NCBI GenBank assembly: GCA_051294375.1
Contig: CM119268.1
Span: forward strand, 9,250,718 to 9,314,717
Source: Paraspadella gotoi
Taxonomy: Eukaryota > Chaetognatha
DNA: 64,000 nt
Reading direction: 5' to 3'
Shown here: piece after piece, positions 9,642-21,799 of the stretch
Layout: each line of letters starts with the position of its first letter
How positions within the stretch are numbered: position 1 is the stretch's first letter
Notes under the pieces: generated by a model
The model's database searches: none
What the model was told of the DNA's origin: nothing
What the model saw: the letters and a program-made list of their open reading frames with translations, nothing else
Made by a program: the position numbers and the translations under genes

Positions 9642-12600
9642 GACCGGTTCAAATTGTCTCAGGGGGCAAAAAACGAATAGTATCGATGTGGTCATGGCAA
9701 CAACCTCTTCGGCAGTTTCTCATTCGGTCAATGAAAAATCGCCGGCCATTGGAATCGGTAAGAACTAAAAATTTTAATTCATGAAAAATTTGATTCTTTT
9801 CTATTAAAGTATTCTTTACCTGTACCTTTCCTAATGTCCATTTTAATTTTTCAAGGTCGCTGTGACTTCGCTCCAGCCTGGTTAAAATTGGCTCATTCCA
9901 CGTCATCGTCTTCGTCTTCTTCTCAGCCTCGATTAATATCGAATCCGTCGTCTTCGGCTCACCCTAGCTATTCCACTCCACGCGCTCGCACCCCGAATGG
10001 CTTCGACTTTGAGCATCCACATCACTCCCACCATCATCCTCCTTCGCGGTCCACGACCTCGTCCTCTTCATTAGGGGTAAATCGAGCCCCGGCGGCAAAG
10101 CATGGCGGTCCGCGTCTCGCTCCCGATGGAGCTGGGCGGAACGGCGGCGGTTCCGGAGCCCTTGATCGAGGATATTCGGAATCGCACAACCAGCAGAATC
10201 ATCATCCGTACGTGAGGCGACAGAAAAGTTTGGACAGTTTCGGCGCCAGGCACGACTCTTCCTCGGGTCATCGATCTTCGCCACCACCGGGTAAATTGGC
10301 GAACACCTTGTTCATGCAGTTACGGTAGAATTAGAATCATGAGGTTGCAGAAATTGTACCTTGTTTTTTTCATGACTTCAGCCCGTTCCGATGGATCGTC
10401 GCGCGGATTCGATTCCTCTTTTCGCGCTGGTGGCGGCTCGCGGGGCGGGCGCGGCAGAAGCTCCTACGATGGCGAAGATTACTATTCCGGCCATTCGAAG
10501 AGCCGGCACGAAGACGAGCATGGATACGGAACTCAAAGGTAAATGTTAATCAATGTTCGTGTTTGTATCTCCTGATCGCCGATTGACTTGCCACATTTTC
10601 CTCCCCTAGATCTCGCGGACGTCAAACGAATGGGTCAACCCCGTCCACGAATCCAAACTACTTTTACTACGGAACTCCGCCGACGCCACCCAACGACCCG
10701 ATTGAACCGCGATACGAGAGCGACGACGAACACGTCAGGTGCGATCGGTGAAGCGGCTTTTCGTTAAGATCCTCTTATTTTTTTACTCGTCTTTCTTTTT
10801 CAGGTCGGAAACTGCGTATTCTCATCGGCGAGACGCGGATCATCCGCGATCCTCCAGTAACGCCCCTCGTTCTAACGGGTACGGAGGCGACGCCGGTGGG
10901 GCGGCCACGGAAGAATCTACCGCCAGCTTTTTTGAAAGGCGTCTGCGTCGCGGATCGTCGGTCAACGGAGACGCCAATCAAGGGGAGGCCAGTAACGGGG
11001 CTAGCGGTTTTGGAGGGCGTAACAACGCGGGAAACGGCTCCTCCTACTCTCGCGACTTGAAAAGGCACTCCAGCGGCGGTTTTGAATCTTTTGGCTCCAA
11101 AGGCGGCGCTCGTTTCGAGAGCGGCGCCAGCATGGACGGCGCCATCGGATATTGGGAGGAAGCTGACGACGGTGCCAATCGGAAGAGAGAACCACCACCA
11201 CCGGACGCGGAGGAAGAATTTCCATCACTTGGTGAGCTTTTGACGTCGGTCGATGTTGCGATTAATTTTAAAACTGTTCCTTTTCTTAATTACTTACTTT
11301 GTCGTTGCGGGACACTATTCACAGTATTCAAAACTTTTTATATAAACAAAGAACTTTATCGATCATTGTCCCCTGATAATTAGCACCCAAAATTTAACCC
11401 CCATTTATATAAATTGTACGAACAATGGTAAGAACAATAACTAAGTGTTATTCAATCCTCCCTATTCACCGCCTGTCCATAAAGCGACAGCTGTGACTCC
11501 GAAGGCGTCGATACGCGCGAAGAAATTTTTGTTTCCCGCCGCCGTCGTTGCTAAGGAGAAGAAACGAAGAATATGTGCCGCTAGAATCTGCGTTGTCGAC
11601 AGCGCCGCGGTCGCTGCCGTCGTCACAGACTGGCAGAATAAATGCAGAGATTTTTGGGAGGGGATTGAGCGAAGAATAAGGGAAGGGCAAAGCGATCGTG
11701 GCACTGTCTGCTGTGAGGGTTACTGCTCTGGCCGCGGGAACCAGGGCTGCGATGTGCATAATAATAAGGGGGATGTTGGTAGAGGTAACGAAGAAAAAAA
11801 TCTCTCAGCAATGAGTATTCGGACTCGATTATTCTTAAATTTTTTTCACCCCTCACTTTGCAGGAGGGAGCAACGATGGTACTCGATGCCCCGGAATCGC
11901 CATTTGGCTCGGAAAGCAGAATTCGCAGACGATCGTCAGCTCGTCATCGACACGAGTTCAGCTGAAGCAACAACACATGTCCGGTTCTGGCTCTGGTTCT
12001 ACAGGCGGTGGAGCAGGTGGTGAGTCCAAAGAACACTTTTATGATTTAAATTTTAAAAAATCGTATTGGTTAATGACAAAAGAAAAGTAGAGAAAACCAC
12101 ATAATCTGTGAACACTAAGGCGTTTAAGTCATTGTAATCTCGCAGTATTGGGTTTGATTTGCGCAGGCGTCTCCAACGGATCTCTTGTCACCAAGTCGCT
12201 GATGCCACCCAAGATGTCGCGGCCGACGACATCCTCTACGGCCACGGTCTCTTTGCGATCTTCCATCGTGTCATCCGGGAGCGGTTCCGGAGCTAAGGCG
12301 TCCAATGGGACAAGCGCCTCCACCACCGTGTTTAAAGAGGTTGGTAACATTCGTAAATAAAGACTTTAATGTAATTTTGTCGCTTATCACTTTATTACTT
12401 ATGTAACAGCAAAACTGAAAACATGCGTTTTGATCTTTTCGATTTCGAAGCTAAGTCCTGACCCCAATTAAAGATCATCTCGTTGATACTTTCCTTCCAG
12501 CCTTCGACGTCTTCTGCGCCGGCGTTGATGGACATTCCCCGATTCGTTAAACCGGTCAAGGGGCGAGAGGAGAAGAAGAGCGAGTTCCTTCGAGCGTTGA

Positions 12601-13869
12601 GAGACCCACATTCCAGACACGCCAAGTCGCGTTCGGCCGCGGGAAGCACCGCGACCACACGCTTGGAGGAGGAGATGGAAGACGTTTTTGTAGAAGAGGA
12701 TGAGGAAGAAGTATACGAGCAAAGTCGAAAGGTGGAAGCGAGGAGCCGAAAGGTGGACGGAGGAAACGTTTCCGGCGTTGCCAAGGCTGTTGAGGAATTG
12801 AAGATGGAGGGGAAGAAGAACGGGAAAGAAGGATGGGACGGAATAGGTAGGCGTATGAGAAAGTTCACTTCTTTGGACCAATCGGAAGCTGTCACTATTT
12901 TAAATTCGACAGAAACCGCCCCTGCGATGCAACTGGGTCGCCTCTCTTCGCCACCATCGCTTCAACAGCGCCGCCGCCGTCCTTCGTCGTCCTCATCGGG
13001 GGCTTCACTCCCGTCGGCGGAGGATTCTAATCTCTCCTCGAGCCTCGAGGCGGAGCAACGCCTCTTGCGGGAAATGGGGTGGGAGGAGGATGAGGAGGAG
13101 GACGACGATTGGCAGATCAGCGAGGATGAGTTGAGGGAAGTGCAGCTCAAGATTCAGGTATGAATGAGAAGCAATTTCGGTCTTAATTTTCTATTTTTGT
13201 TTTGTTATGCCGATATTATCTGAAAATTCAACTACTAGGAATTCCATAAAAACCAGCACAGAAGCTTGACTCCTCTTACGTTGAACGTCGTGTCGCCCGT
13301 GTGCAACGACGGGGTCCGGATGTCGACCTCCGAAGGATGTACACCTACTGAACCGGAGGGGCCAACGTCTCCTGGTAAACTTCATCACTGATTTTGCCTA
13401 TGGTTGTAATTTGTAATTTGAGATCAAAGCAATTTTTATCGGATAAACAAGATGCAAATGCGAACACAATTTGTTTTTATTCATTTCCTTTGAATTAATA
13501 GGCATGACTGGCTCGAGCATTCCCATTTCGGCGACGGCTTATGTCATTTCCGGGTTCGAAAACAATAACGAAGGCGATAAGGCGTCCACTTTAATTCGTT
13601 CAAAGAATCCCGAAGTCTCCGGCGACGTCATGAGAGAAGAAGTAAGACCATTATTATTGTTATTGTTATTATACTGTTATTATATTCTTTATTAAACTAC
13701 ATTTTAGATATTCGCCGGATCGGAGGTGGACGACGAAGATGGTCGAGGCGCGTGGAATCTCGACTCGGAACGAGGTGGCCCCGCGACCAAGCCGACGCCT
13801 GAATGGCAGTCGACCGTCGCCGAACCGGAGGATACAGATTCAGATCTTTCCGACGTTGACAGCGATTAA
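9642..13869 (+). CDS. Vasculin / GC-rich promoter-binding protein 1 homologue
   Basis: Coding exons: 9694-9757, 9856-10290, 10382-10538, 10610-10738, 10804-11231, 11864-12019, 12167-12339, 12501-13157, 13239-13374, 13502-13641 and 13708-13869; 878 aa, longer than the roughly 470 aa of vertebrate vasculin. The family hallmarks appear in order. 'DFAPAWL' lies near the N-terminus and 'EEEFPSLG' in the middle. 'KKSEFLRALR' starts the C-terminal region, and 'SSLEAEQRLLREMGW' is followed by an acidic stretch and 'EDELREVQLKIQ'. The protein ends in an acidic 'DTDSDLSDVDSD' tail. Vasculins are nuclear regulators binding GC-rich promoters. The middle is rich in Ser, Gly and Arg. A phase-symmetric open segment at 11491-11784 may be an extra or alternative exon. 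A 5' UTR part (9642-9693) precedes the ATG. Confidence 0.9.
11491..11784 (+). other. Possible cassette exon of vasculin
   Basis: The interval lies inside the intron between 11231 and 11864. It starts after 'gcgacag', ends before GTAACG, is 294 nt (98 codons), and is open when entered in phase 1, the phase of the flanking junction. It is GC-rich like the exons. The predicted peptide is Ala/Arg/Lys-rich and does not resemble the matching part of other vasculins, so it may be alternative or untranslated. Confidence 0.35.
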
Positions 13870-15564
13870 ATAGAAAACGTTAAAAACTCATTACATCCTT
13901 ACGATGGCGAGCGATAAACCTTGATATACTTGGTTCCACAGAAAAAAAAACTTTTTTTTTCCACCTGCTCCTATTTCTATTCCACGATCTTTGATTCCGC
14001 TTTTGTCAGAAATAGAGGTTCGCCATTTAGGAGAGGAACCACCCGATTTTCCGTAATTTTGTTAAATTCTTTTTCGCGGAAAAGCCCACATGTCCGCCCC
14101 GAGATTGGCGGGAACGTCGACCATGGAACAGATATCGTTTGTACTTATAGGATGGATCGTCGTCCTGTCACTATTTTTTTTCTTTGTTTGTAGTATTGTA
14201 ACACGATCGATCCTGTGTTTCGTTCAGTTACATACCAACCTTGAGCGATTCTGTGTATCCAGCTATGTCGTTTGAATTTGTATTTTCTTGTCAGTGGCGA
14301 TCACTGGGGAATCCAAAGAACGTGTTCGTGGTATAAGTTCATTTTGTAGCCAGTATCCTGAGACATTGGCATCGAATAATCGATCCGTCTGTTAATTTGG
14401 CAGTGAAATTGTCAGTTTCATTTCGTCGCTTTTATCCAGTTTGTAATATTTTGAAAATTAAAGATAACCTAAACTAGCGAGTCAAGTTTCTTAATTCTCG
14501 ATTGTCAGTTTTATAAGTTTTACGGGTAAGTGTTTTATTCGCTGCCTTTTTGGTTAAAAATTAAAAATCCTGGTTACCGCAATCGAAATAGTACAAGGGG
14601 TTTTGCGCACTTATAATTTAACGTTATGACACCGTTAAGATAATTCGTGTTAACAATTTAAAATTCTCATGTTCTTTTTTAGTTACATTTTATTTTTAAA
14701 AATAAAGAAAATTTGATATAAAATATATTCATAGCGGTATTGCTAATTTGCTTTGTTCTATTGCATCAGTAATCATCCCACTTGGTTCGCGACCGAAATT
14801 TTTGCAAAGCAGCTCTTCGATTTAAAACCCTGTTTTTTTCTTCTTTTAGACAAGCCAATTTTTTTTTGTTAGTTCTCGGAAAAAATCTCTGAATTGGCCT
14901 TGTTATTCCGATTGCTTCAGCAAAGATGCTGATGAAAATTTAAGTATTATTTCAATATATTTCCTTCTTTTACAATTTTAGAGATTCTCGTACGCATTGT
15001 AAATGATTTCATCACAGGAAGTTTCTTTTTCAGATTGCTCATAGAATCAAGAGCAGCAGCTATCTAGATTTATTTAATCTTCCTCCATCCTGATTTGTAA
15101 GTTAACTATTTGAATTTGGATTTATGGTGAATTCTTCGAAGCGATAAAATTAAACTTGTTGCGTTTATTTGAAATTGAAAAACGAACATTTTGAATCTTC
15201 ATAAAACTTGAACTTAATGTTAAAATTGTAAAAAGATAACAATTATTATTAGTTCCTTCAACGTCATCACAAGCACAGGGAGAAAAATTGATATTAGAAT
15301 TAGTTTCATTATGCATAAGCATTAAGCAAATTGTTTTTACCAAATATTTCGAACTGCACATTGGTGGTAGAAAAAAGTTTATACAAATATATTTTTCACG
15401 GCCACTAATGATGAACTCAAAAACCTTTCAAAAAATTTGGCAAAGAAATATAATGAAAGTAATTCTGTTAGTTTTTTCGAAAATCATGGATTCAACACAC
15501 TTTTAAAAAAATTTTAAATGTTAAAATTTAAAAACTTAGAAAATTTTTTTAGGCGTCGCGTTAT
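13870..15564. other. Vasculin 3' region and intergenic spacer
   Basis: Contains the 3' UTR of vasculin and AT-rich spacer up to the end of the converging PLCXD gene. An open frame at 14090-14275 could encode a short hydrophobic peptide (a 'FVLIGWIVVLSLFFFFVCSIV' segment) but has no splice or start support. I do not call it a gene. Confidence 0.4.
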
Positions 15565-18352
15565 TTAGTTTTGCGCAATGATTTTTCCGACGAGGTCATG
15601 CCGTTCCACGAAATCACCAACGATTATGTTCAGTCCTGTTTTGTTCGACATCCATTTCACAAATTCAAGGTTAGCCCCCGTCGCCATTTGCTAAAATTTT
15701 TTGGCGGATTCAAAAATATATCTATTAGGTTTGCCCTAAATTTTAACTGCATGACATACTTATATATGTATGTGTGCAAGTATTTGAATACTATTACCTT
15801 GAGCCCGTTCCTAAAAACTATATCGAGGCCCGACGGGGTTAAAATCGCCTGAATAGCATATATTTTAGAATGTTTCCGTTCTTCACTTAATGATTCCAGG
15901 CGTTCCTCAGCGTGCTGTAACATCCTTCTTATTGAGTTGGTGTTGCCCCAGCTGCCATCATACATAAGCAGGTTCTCCCAGTAAAAACTCGGAACTCCGA
16001 AGAATCTTCATTTTTAATTTGAAATCAAAATTTAATTAATATATTACATAATTTTATAAGTGTATAATTTACCTGTTGTACTCGTTAATAGTAACGTCCA
16101 GGTTTGTAAAAAGAAAAACTTGACATCGGTTCTGCCAAATACCTTGCAAGGTTAATGATGACAATAAACCTGAATTATCCGCGTCTGTTGAGTCATAAAT
16201 GTATCCAAAATTTGTTGGTTTGCAGATTTTGTTTCCAAATGTTTTATTAATCTGTACAGTCATTTCTAAACCATCTGATACGTCCATGTTGTAGTATCTG
16301 TTATTGATGAAAAATAGTTGAAAGTAACAAAAACATGGGATTAATTTTGAGGTTTCTCAGTGATACGATTTTTCGTTCATGCATAAGTCATGAGTTTTCT
16401 CTCTTGCTATGGTTTTTTGCATCTGAGATATGCATTAAGAAAGTTTTTAACCGTTTGTGGCAACAAATTTACTTCACATTCATTATCCACAACCCGGGTG
16501 GGGTGAGAGCAAAGATTTTTTCTTCCTAATAAGGCCTTTGGTTTTTACGCCATTAGTGCAACTCAGATCCGTAGCTCCGAAGATAGCATGTAACAGCCGG
16601 TATTTTGTTCTGCCTGTATGGGTCTAAACTGGTGAGCCTTGCATTCTCTCCCATCCCCGCAACCTTTTTTTTTTTTTTGGCTCGCCAATCAATACCTCTA
16701 CCCCGCCTTATCTCATCGCTCCTTTGCTGGTCTTTCTCATAAGTGCCCACAAGGTCATAATAGGACCCCAGTTCTTTTAAGTATTCTTCTTCTTTCTGGT
16801 CAGCCTTGGGGGGGGGGGAATTAAGGGTATGGCAACACATTCACCCTCGCTAAGCACCTGATAATATTGAGGTGATTTAGCTGTCTTTTACAACATCATC
16901 CCGATTTAGCAGTTTCACTTTCCCAAAAAGATTGTAAATAATATCAACTTTTAATTGTTGAATTTTAACTGCAATGTTCTTAAATTATTGCTTAATTTAG
17001 TCTCGGAACTTACTTCTGAAAATATAAGAAAACTATTTCTCTTTGATTTTCTTCAAGGAACTCCATAACATAATTGAGATGATAGAAAAGCTTCTTTCCC
17101 ATTAATCCGTGAACTATGTGCAATTCGTTTGTTGTTTTATCTTTCGCAATGCGTAAATCAAAAAATCGTACTCCAACCTAACAATTGAATATTTCAATCG
17201 AAATTAGAAAAATATTTAAATATTTTTATCTCGCCAAACGGGCTAAAGCCCGACTTGGGGTTATGTTGGTTCGCTTCTGCTTTTTTTTTTATCTTTTAGA
17301 TCCACATGTTTCATATTGTTACACGCATTGGTTTGTTTTATTTACAAAACAATTTTTACATATATAAAGCGGCTGTCCAGCTTCTCTTCCTCTCTTTTAG
17401 TTCAATGTCGCTCTTTTTTTCCGTTGCTGCCTCTTCTGATTCGTCTAAAAACAAGTTCAGCTCTGCAGCGGCTGTCCAGCTTCTCTGTTTTATTTACAAT
17501 GAATGACTAATCGCGTCAATGAATGACTATCATCGCATCCATCATTTGGTTATCATCGCGCATCAATAATTGGTTTTCATCGTATCAATAATTGGTTTTC
17601 ATCGCATCAATAATTAGTTATCATCGCATCAATAATTGGTTATCATAACATCAATAATTGGTTATCATAGCATCAATAATCAATTACTATTACATCAATC
17701 AAAAGTAAAATAAAGAAAAGGTATAATTTTATTTGTGAATAACAAAACCTAAGTTTGTGCTTTCTCTCATCCTGAACCAACCTCTAATTGTTGCCTCGTT
17801 GACAAAGATTGTGTTACTGACCACTTAGCTAATATATCCTTGTTCGAAGTTAATGCCGTCCGAGGAAGGTCAAAACTTTCTACGAATTTTTTTTCAAAAT
17901 CTGAACCAATTTTTGATTCTTCAGACATGTCTTGCTCTGTGCAGAAAGCATTGTGACTCCCTAAAAAGTTGTCGAAGTGTTATAAATAAGCCCATAAGAT
18001 ATAGATTTTTAAAATTTAACCTGGAATCACCAATTCTCCAATAAACTTTTTTGTTGTATTTTCAGATAGTTGGCTCATCCAAGTGCTGCGACATCTTGGT
18101 AAATGAATGTTAGGTGAAGGAGTTGTGGGGTTAAAAAAGTTCGTTATCATTTCCCATAGGCCCCTTTTCGATCGATGTCGACCTGTACAAATTTTAGTTT
18201 TAGTTTCTAATTAATTAATTAATTAATTAATTAATCTAATTGAATTTACCTGGACATATAACGATAGAATCCTCGGAGGCTTTAGCTGCGGCGTCTTGAA
18301 AAAATGCCAGAATTATTTGAAATAATACTAGGTAAGCTTTAAATTTCGTCAT
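15565..18352 (-). CDS. Secreted PI-PLC X domain-containing protein (PLCXD family)
   Basis: Seven exons: 18352-18250, 18182-18021, 17960-17782, 17177-17014, 16297-16073, 16005-15798 and 15690-15565; 388 aa with all phases matching. The start gives a hydrophobic signal peptide ('KAYLVLFQIILAFF', residues 4-17). The catalytic half carries 'LVIPGSHNAF' (first His), 'KWSVTQSLSTRQQLEVGVRF', 'FDLRIA' and 'LHIVHG' (second His). The C-terminal half has 'YDGSWGNTNSIRRML', 'AIQAILTP' and 'LNIIVGDFVE' as in PLCXD1-3. These enzymes share the PI-PLC X barrel; their physiological substrate is often unknown. The signal peptide points to secretion or the ER lumen. Intron 3 contains a minisatellite. Confidence 0.92.
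17508..17700. repeat. Minisatellite, about 22-bp unit
   Basis: About eight degenerate copies of a unit close to 'ATCAATAATTGGTTATCATCGC' lie in tandem inside the third intron of the PLCXD gene. The copies differ by single substitutions (catcgc, cataac, catagc). An 18-bp direct repeat ('gcggctgtccagcttctc') occurs just upstream near 17370 and 17468. Confidence 0.8.
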
Positions 18353-20500
18353 TTTGAAGAAATTATGTAATGTTTTTTGTAATTGTTTTGTCTAGAAGAT
18401 CATAAATGGGAGTTATTTTTAAAACTTAAGCTGATACACAGTGAATTTAATCAAGTGATATCACAAGAAAAAAGTTGTGAAATTTTCGGTATTTGGCTGC
18501 TTTTCTTTAAAAATGTTTCCAATGTAATGTAGTATTATTAATGCGATATTTTTATGTCATCGTTCTTATCTTACTACTCAGAAGATTTAAAATAAACACA
18601 ACTCTAAAGTTACTGTGGTAAATTCTTTGCTCTTCTCATCCACCTGTTATTCTTTCCATCAAACCAACCAACTTGAATGAATCTCGAATTGCATTGGCCG
18701 ATGGCTCAAATTTTTAGCGAATCCGCTTCTCCCTTTTTTCTTGTTATTTATCCTTTAAACTCCGTTTTAAAGTTTTTCGTCTTTTAATTTAGGTATGCAC
18801 TTTGTTTTGTGGCAGCAGTTCCTCACCGCCTCAGAATGTTTGTGGCCAAAGTATTGGCCTATAACTATGGCTTATTGTATCTTGTAGAAACGTCCTGAAG
18901 ATCGTTTAAGGGTGAGCTGGATGACTCTGACTAGTAGTATCTCTCACTCTAGAAATGGCATACAAACGTGAGCAAAGAAAGACACACTGGATTAAGCAGT
19001 CAAAAGGTTAAAAAACGAATCATGTGGCCAGCCATGAAAGTAATTTTTTAAAAAAATATATGTTACTTGAAATACGACCCTGCTAACTATACATAAAACC
19101 AAACGAATTTTTTTTAAATCTCTGCTCGAAAAATCAACCAAATGATGCACAAGACAAAATACAATAAGATTAGGTAATTACAAAATGTTCATCATATGAC
19201 TGAAAAAAAAAGGATGCGGCCCTTTCACCAAGCGTGGTTTTTTAGTTATGTACTATGTAGTCGTTCATTGTGTCAAGTTCAACCCGCTTGTAAGCATGAC
19301 GCTTTCAGTTAGTACCTGGTCGCTCATTGAATAGTCATCAGTACGTCAAAGGATCGATCCCCAATCGGGCCTTCCCTACGGAAAGCGTGAAAACTAGGGT
19401 GAAGTGAAAGTTTGGAATCAAAATTTAGCAGTTATATCTTGAAATTTATTATATTAATAAATATTAATCTGTAGTTATTTTTTAAAATTATGTTATTAAG
19501 TATATTAAAATTACAAAAAACTATATTTTTTATCTGGAAATTAAAAATCAGCGTCTTAAATATATTTTATATTTTTGACTAACTTAATGTAAGAATTTTT
19601 TTAAAAAATTATATTTTATTATATCAACTTTTTGCAAAGTATCCAAACCCGATCTTCAAATTTAAAAATTTGAATTTTGATATTTTAGCCTATTGTATAT
19701 TGCTCATTGGTGCCCACTAATGAATAAAATTAAAAAGTAAATTTACCAAAGTATTTTATAAGTTTTTATTTTTATATTCTATATGCTAAATTTTAATTTT
19801 ATAAAATTTTATTATTTTCTTTTTATATATATATAAATATATAAATAAAAATATGTATATTGTATATTTTATATTGCTCATTGGTGCCCACTAAAATAAA
19901 ATTTTATTATAAAAATAAAATTACTAAAATTACTCGAATAAAATTTTATTATTTTCTTTTTATATATATAAATATATATATATGTATTTAGTATATATAA
20001 TTATTATTATATTATATATTTATATTATATTATTATATATATATAAATATATATATGTATATTGCCCATTGGTGCCCACTAATGAATAAAATTAAAAAAT
20101 AAATTTAACAAAGTATTTTATTAGTTTTTATTTTTATATTCTATATGCTAAATTTAAATTTGATAAAATTTTATTATTTTCTTTTTACTCTAGTGAGGAT
20201 GGCAGTAAACCGTTTTGGGGCGTGGAAAACCCTCAGAGAAGATACTCAGCCCACTTTGCGCCTTAGCCACAGTTCATGCTGGGTAGAGAGAGCCTTCGAA
20301 GCTATATGAAAGCTATATGAAATCATTTGCTATCCACTTAATATGGATACAATTTGATTCTATGGTCTCCATAGTATAATCCTTTCTTTCGTTGTTTATA
20401 GAGATTCTATGGTCAAAAATTTTAAATTGATACTATGTATGATATCTTTGCATATATAATTTTTGCCTTTAGGGAAAACGTCTGTAAGAAAGATTCACAA
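18353..20500. other. AT-rich repeat-bearing spacer
   Basis: No supported gene. The left part is the upstream region of the PLCXD gene. The right part (19690-20190) contains tandem-like repeats. The rest is AT-rich with an isolated GC-richer patch at 19300-19400 that has no long ORF. Confidence 0.5.
19690..20190. repeat. Imperfect tandem repeat with (TA)n tracts
   Basis: Three copies of a module that starts near 'attgctcattggtgcccact' (about 19697, 19872 and 20064). The first and third continue into 'aatgaataaaattaaaaa', and a shared 'ttattattttctttttatata' block and TA-rich tracts recur between copies. The first and third copies are the most similar. Confidence 0.7.
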
Positions 20501-20888
20501 CCAATCGTTAGCCTTCGTTGGAGCTTGGAAAAACCAAGCCACGCCTTCCCCCCGTTTTTCGTCAGTGTCGTGATTTTCTCTGTATGAATCGCGTGCGGGA
20601 CGGAACCAATCGGGGCACAGAGATCCTGCCACGTGATTGACGGGCTTGGGCTGCCTTCTAAGCTCCCTTACCCCTCCCTGGTCCCGCCCAAGTCACGCCC
20701 ACATCCGCCCTTGCACCCACGCATTTCCGGTTCGCTGGACATGCCGGAAGTGTGAGCAAGTGCGAATCCGAAAGAGTAAAGGGATACTTATTTCCGGAAA
20801 AAAAAGGACAAAAAACGGAGTGGAATTTAGTAGTTTCTCCGTACCGGATAAAGCAATAGGGAAACGGAGGAGGAAGAGGGAAGTCAGG

Positions 20889-21326
20889 ATGGCATCAGAT
20901 GCCGATGTAGAGGAGGACGAGTATTTGCTTTCTGCATCTGGGACGAAACTTGTTTCTGGTACATTGTAAAAGCGAAATTCTCTTCTGCAGATAGAAAACA
21001 ATTTTTTAAATATTTGTCTCTCTACTTACGTACGATAAAATAAAAAAAATTTTAAAATATTATAATTTTATTTTAATAATCTAGGTTTTACTTTTTTTTA
21101 CAATCGTTGCTCGAGGTTATTGTAATGTTTATCTCGGTGGATGTGACTTGAGAAGAACTCTCAGAATTAGTTATGAGGAGCATTTTTTATTATTAGAATT
21201 AAGGGAACAAATTTGTATGTTAAAGGATAAAGAAAAGGAGGCTACTGGCTATGGTGATCTTCTTGTCGCTCCTCAGACTTCGCAAAAGGCGCGCCTTACA
21301 CCGTGTTACCTTTTAAATTCCATATA
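20889..21326 (+). CDS. Weak two-exon candidate gene, unknown
   Basis: A first exon could run from an ATG at 20889 to 20960 ('DADVEEDEYLLSASGTK'), in an exon-like GC-rich context, ending before GTACAT. A second phase-compatible segment begins after 'gctcgag' near 21113. It stays open to a stop at about 21326 and contains 'YLGGCDLRRTLRISYEEHF'. No family is recognised. The donor and acceptor are not strong, and the end of the frame overlaps a CArG box. It could be noncoding or a decayed gene. Confidence 0.25.
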
Positions 21327-21371
21327 AGGAAAGGCTTTCCATTTTTGGAAATCTCTTCTCTCCATATTAGG
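21320..21371. promoter_or_regulatory. Cluster of three perfect CArG boxes (SRF sites)
   Basis: CCATATAAGG (21320-21329), CCATTTTTGG (21339-21348) and CCATATTAGG (21362-21371) each match CC(A/T)6GG exactly; the last is the classical serum response element core. They sit about 340-390 bp upstream of the probable first exon of the SRF gene itself. SRF binds such sites as a dimer, and vertebrate SRF promoters are also controlled by CArG boxes, so this suggests autoregulation. Confidence 0.75.
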
Positions 21372-21681
21372 AAGCAGAAGTGTTTTTTCTCAACTCCATC
21401 ACGCAATGCTTTGCTTATTTTAAACAAAGTCATTGTATTAACTCAGTTTAACCTTATGATTGTGAAGTTATTGTTATATTATCTTTTGTCAAATTCTTTT
21501 CTCGCGATTTTAAATTAAGAGCATGGAACTACTTTCTCGAGCGGACCAGTTTATGCGCCGAAATGCTCTGACGCAAACGTTCTTTCGTTTTATCCAATCA
21601 TACGCTAGTTTTACGAAATAGTTTGCCAATCAACTTTCTTCTTTTTCTGGTGCACGAGCGTTGGTGATCCTTAATTCTTGC

Positions 21682-21799
21682 TATAATATAAGAGTGTTTT
21701 TCAAGTTCTTTCAAAGATTAAGGATTTCTCGTTTGTGGTCTTACGAAATAATGTTTTGGCATATGAGGTTATTCAGAATTATCTATGTTACAAATTAAG
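21682..21799 (+). promoter_or_regulatory. Probable core promoter and noncoding first exon of SRF
   Basis: A TATA-like 'TATAATATA' (21682-21690) precedes a segment without long ORF that ends at a consensus donor, ATTAAG|GTAAGT (exon end 21799). The next acceptor, 'tctcgtag' (ending 23070), immediately precedes the SRF start codon. The transcription start would be near 21715. Confidence 0.5.

Noticed and set aside
14090-14275. Short hydrophobic ORF after vasculin
   Set aside because: Poly-Phe from T-tracts, no start context or splice support; likely 3' UTR.
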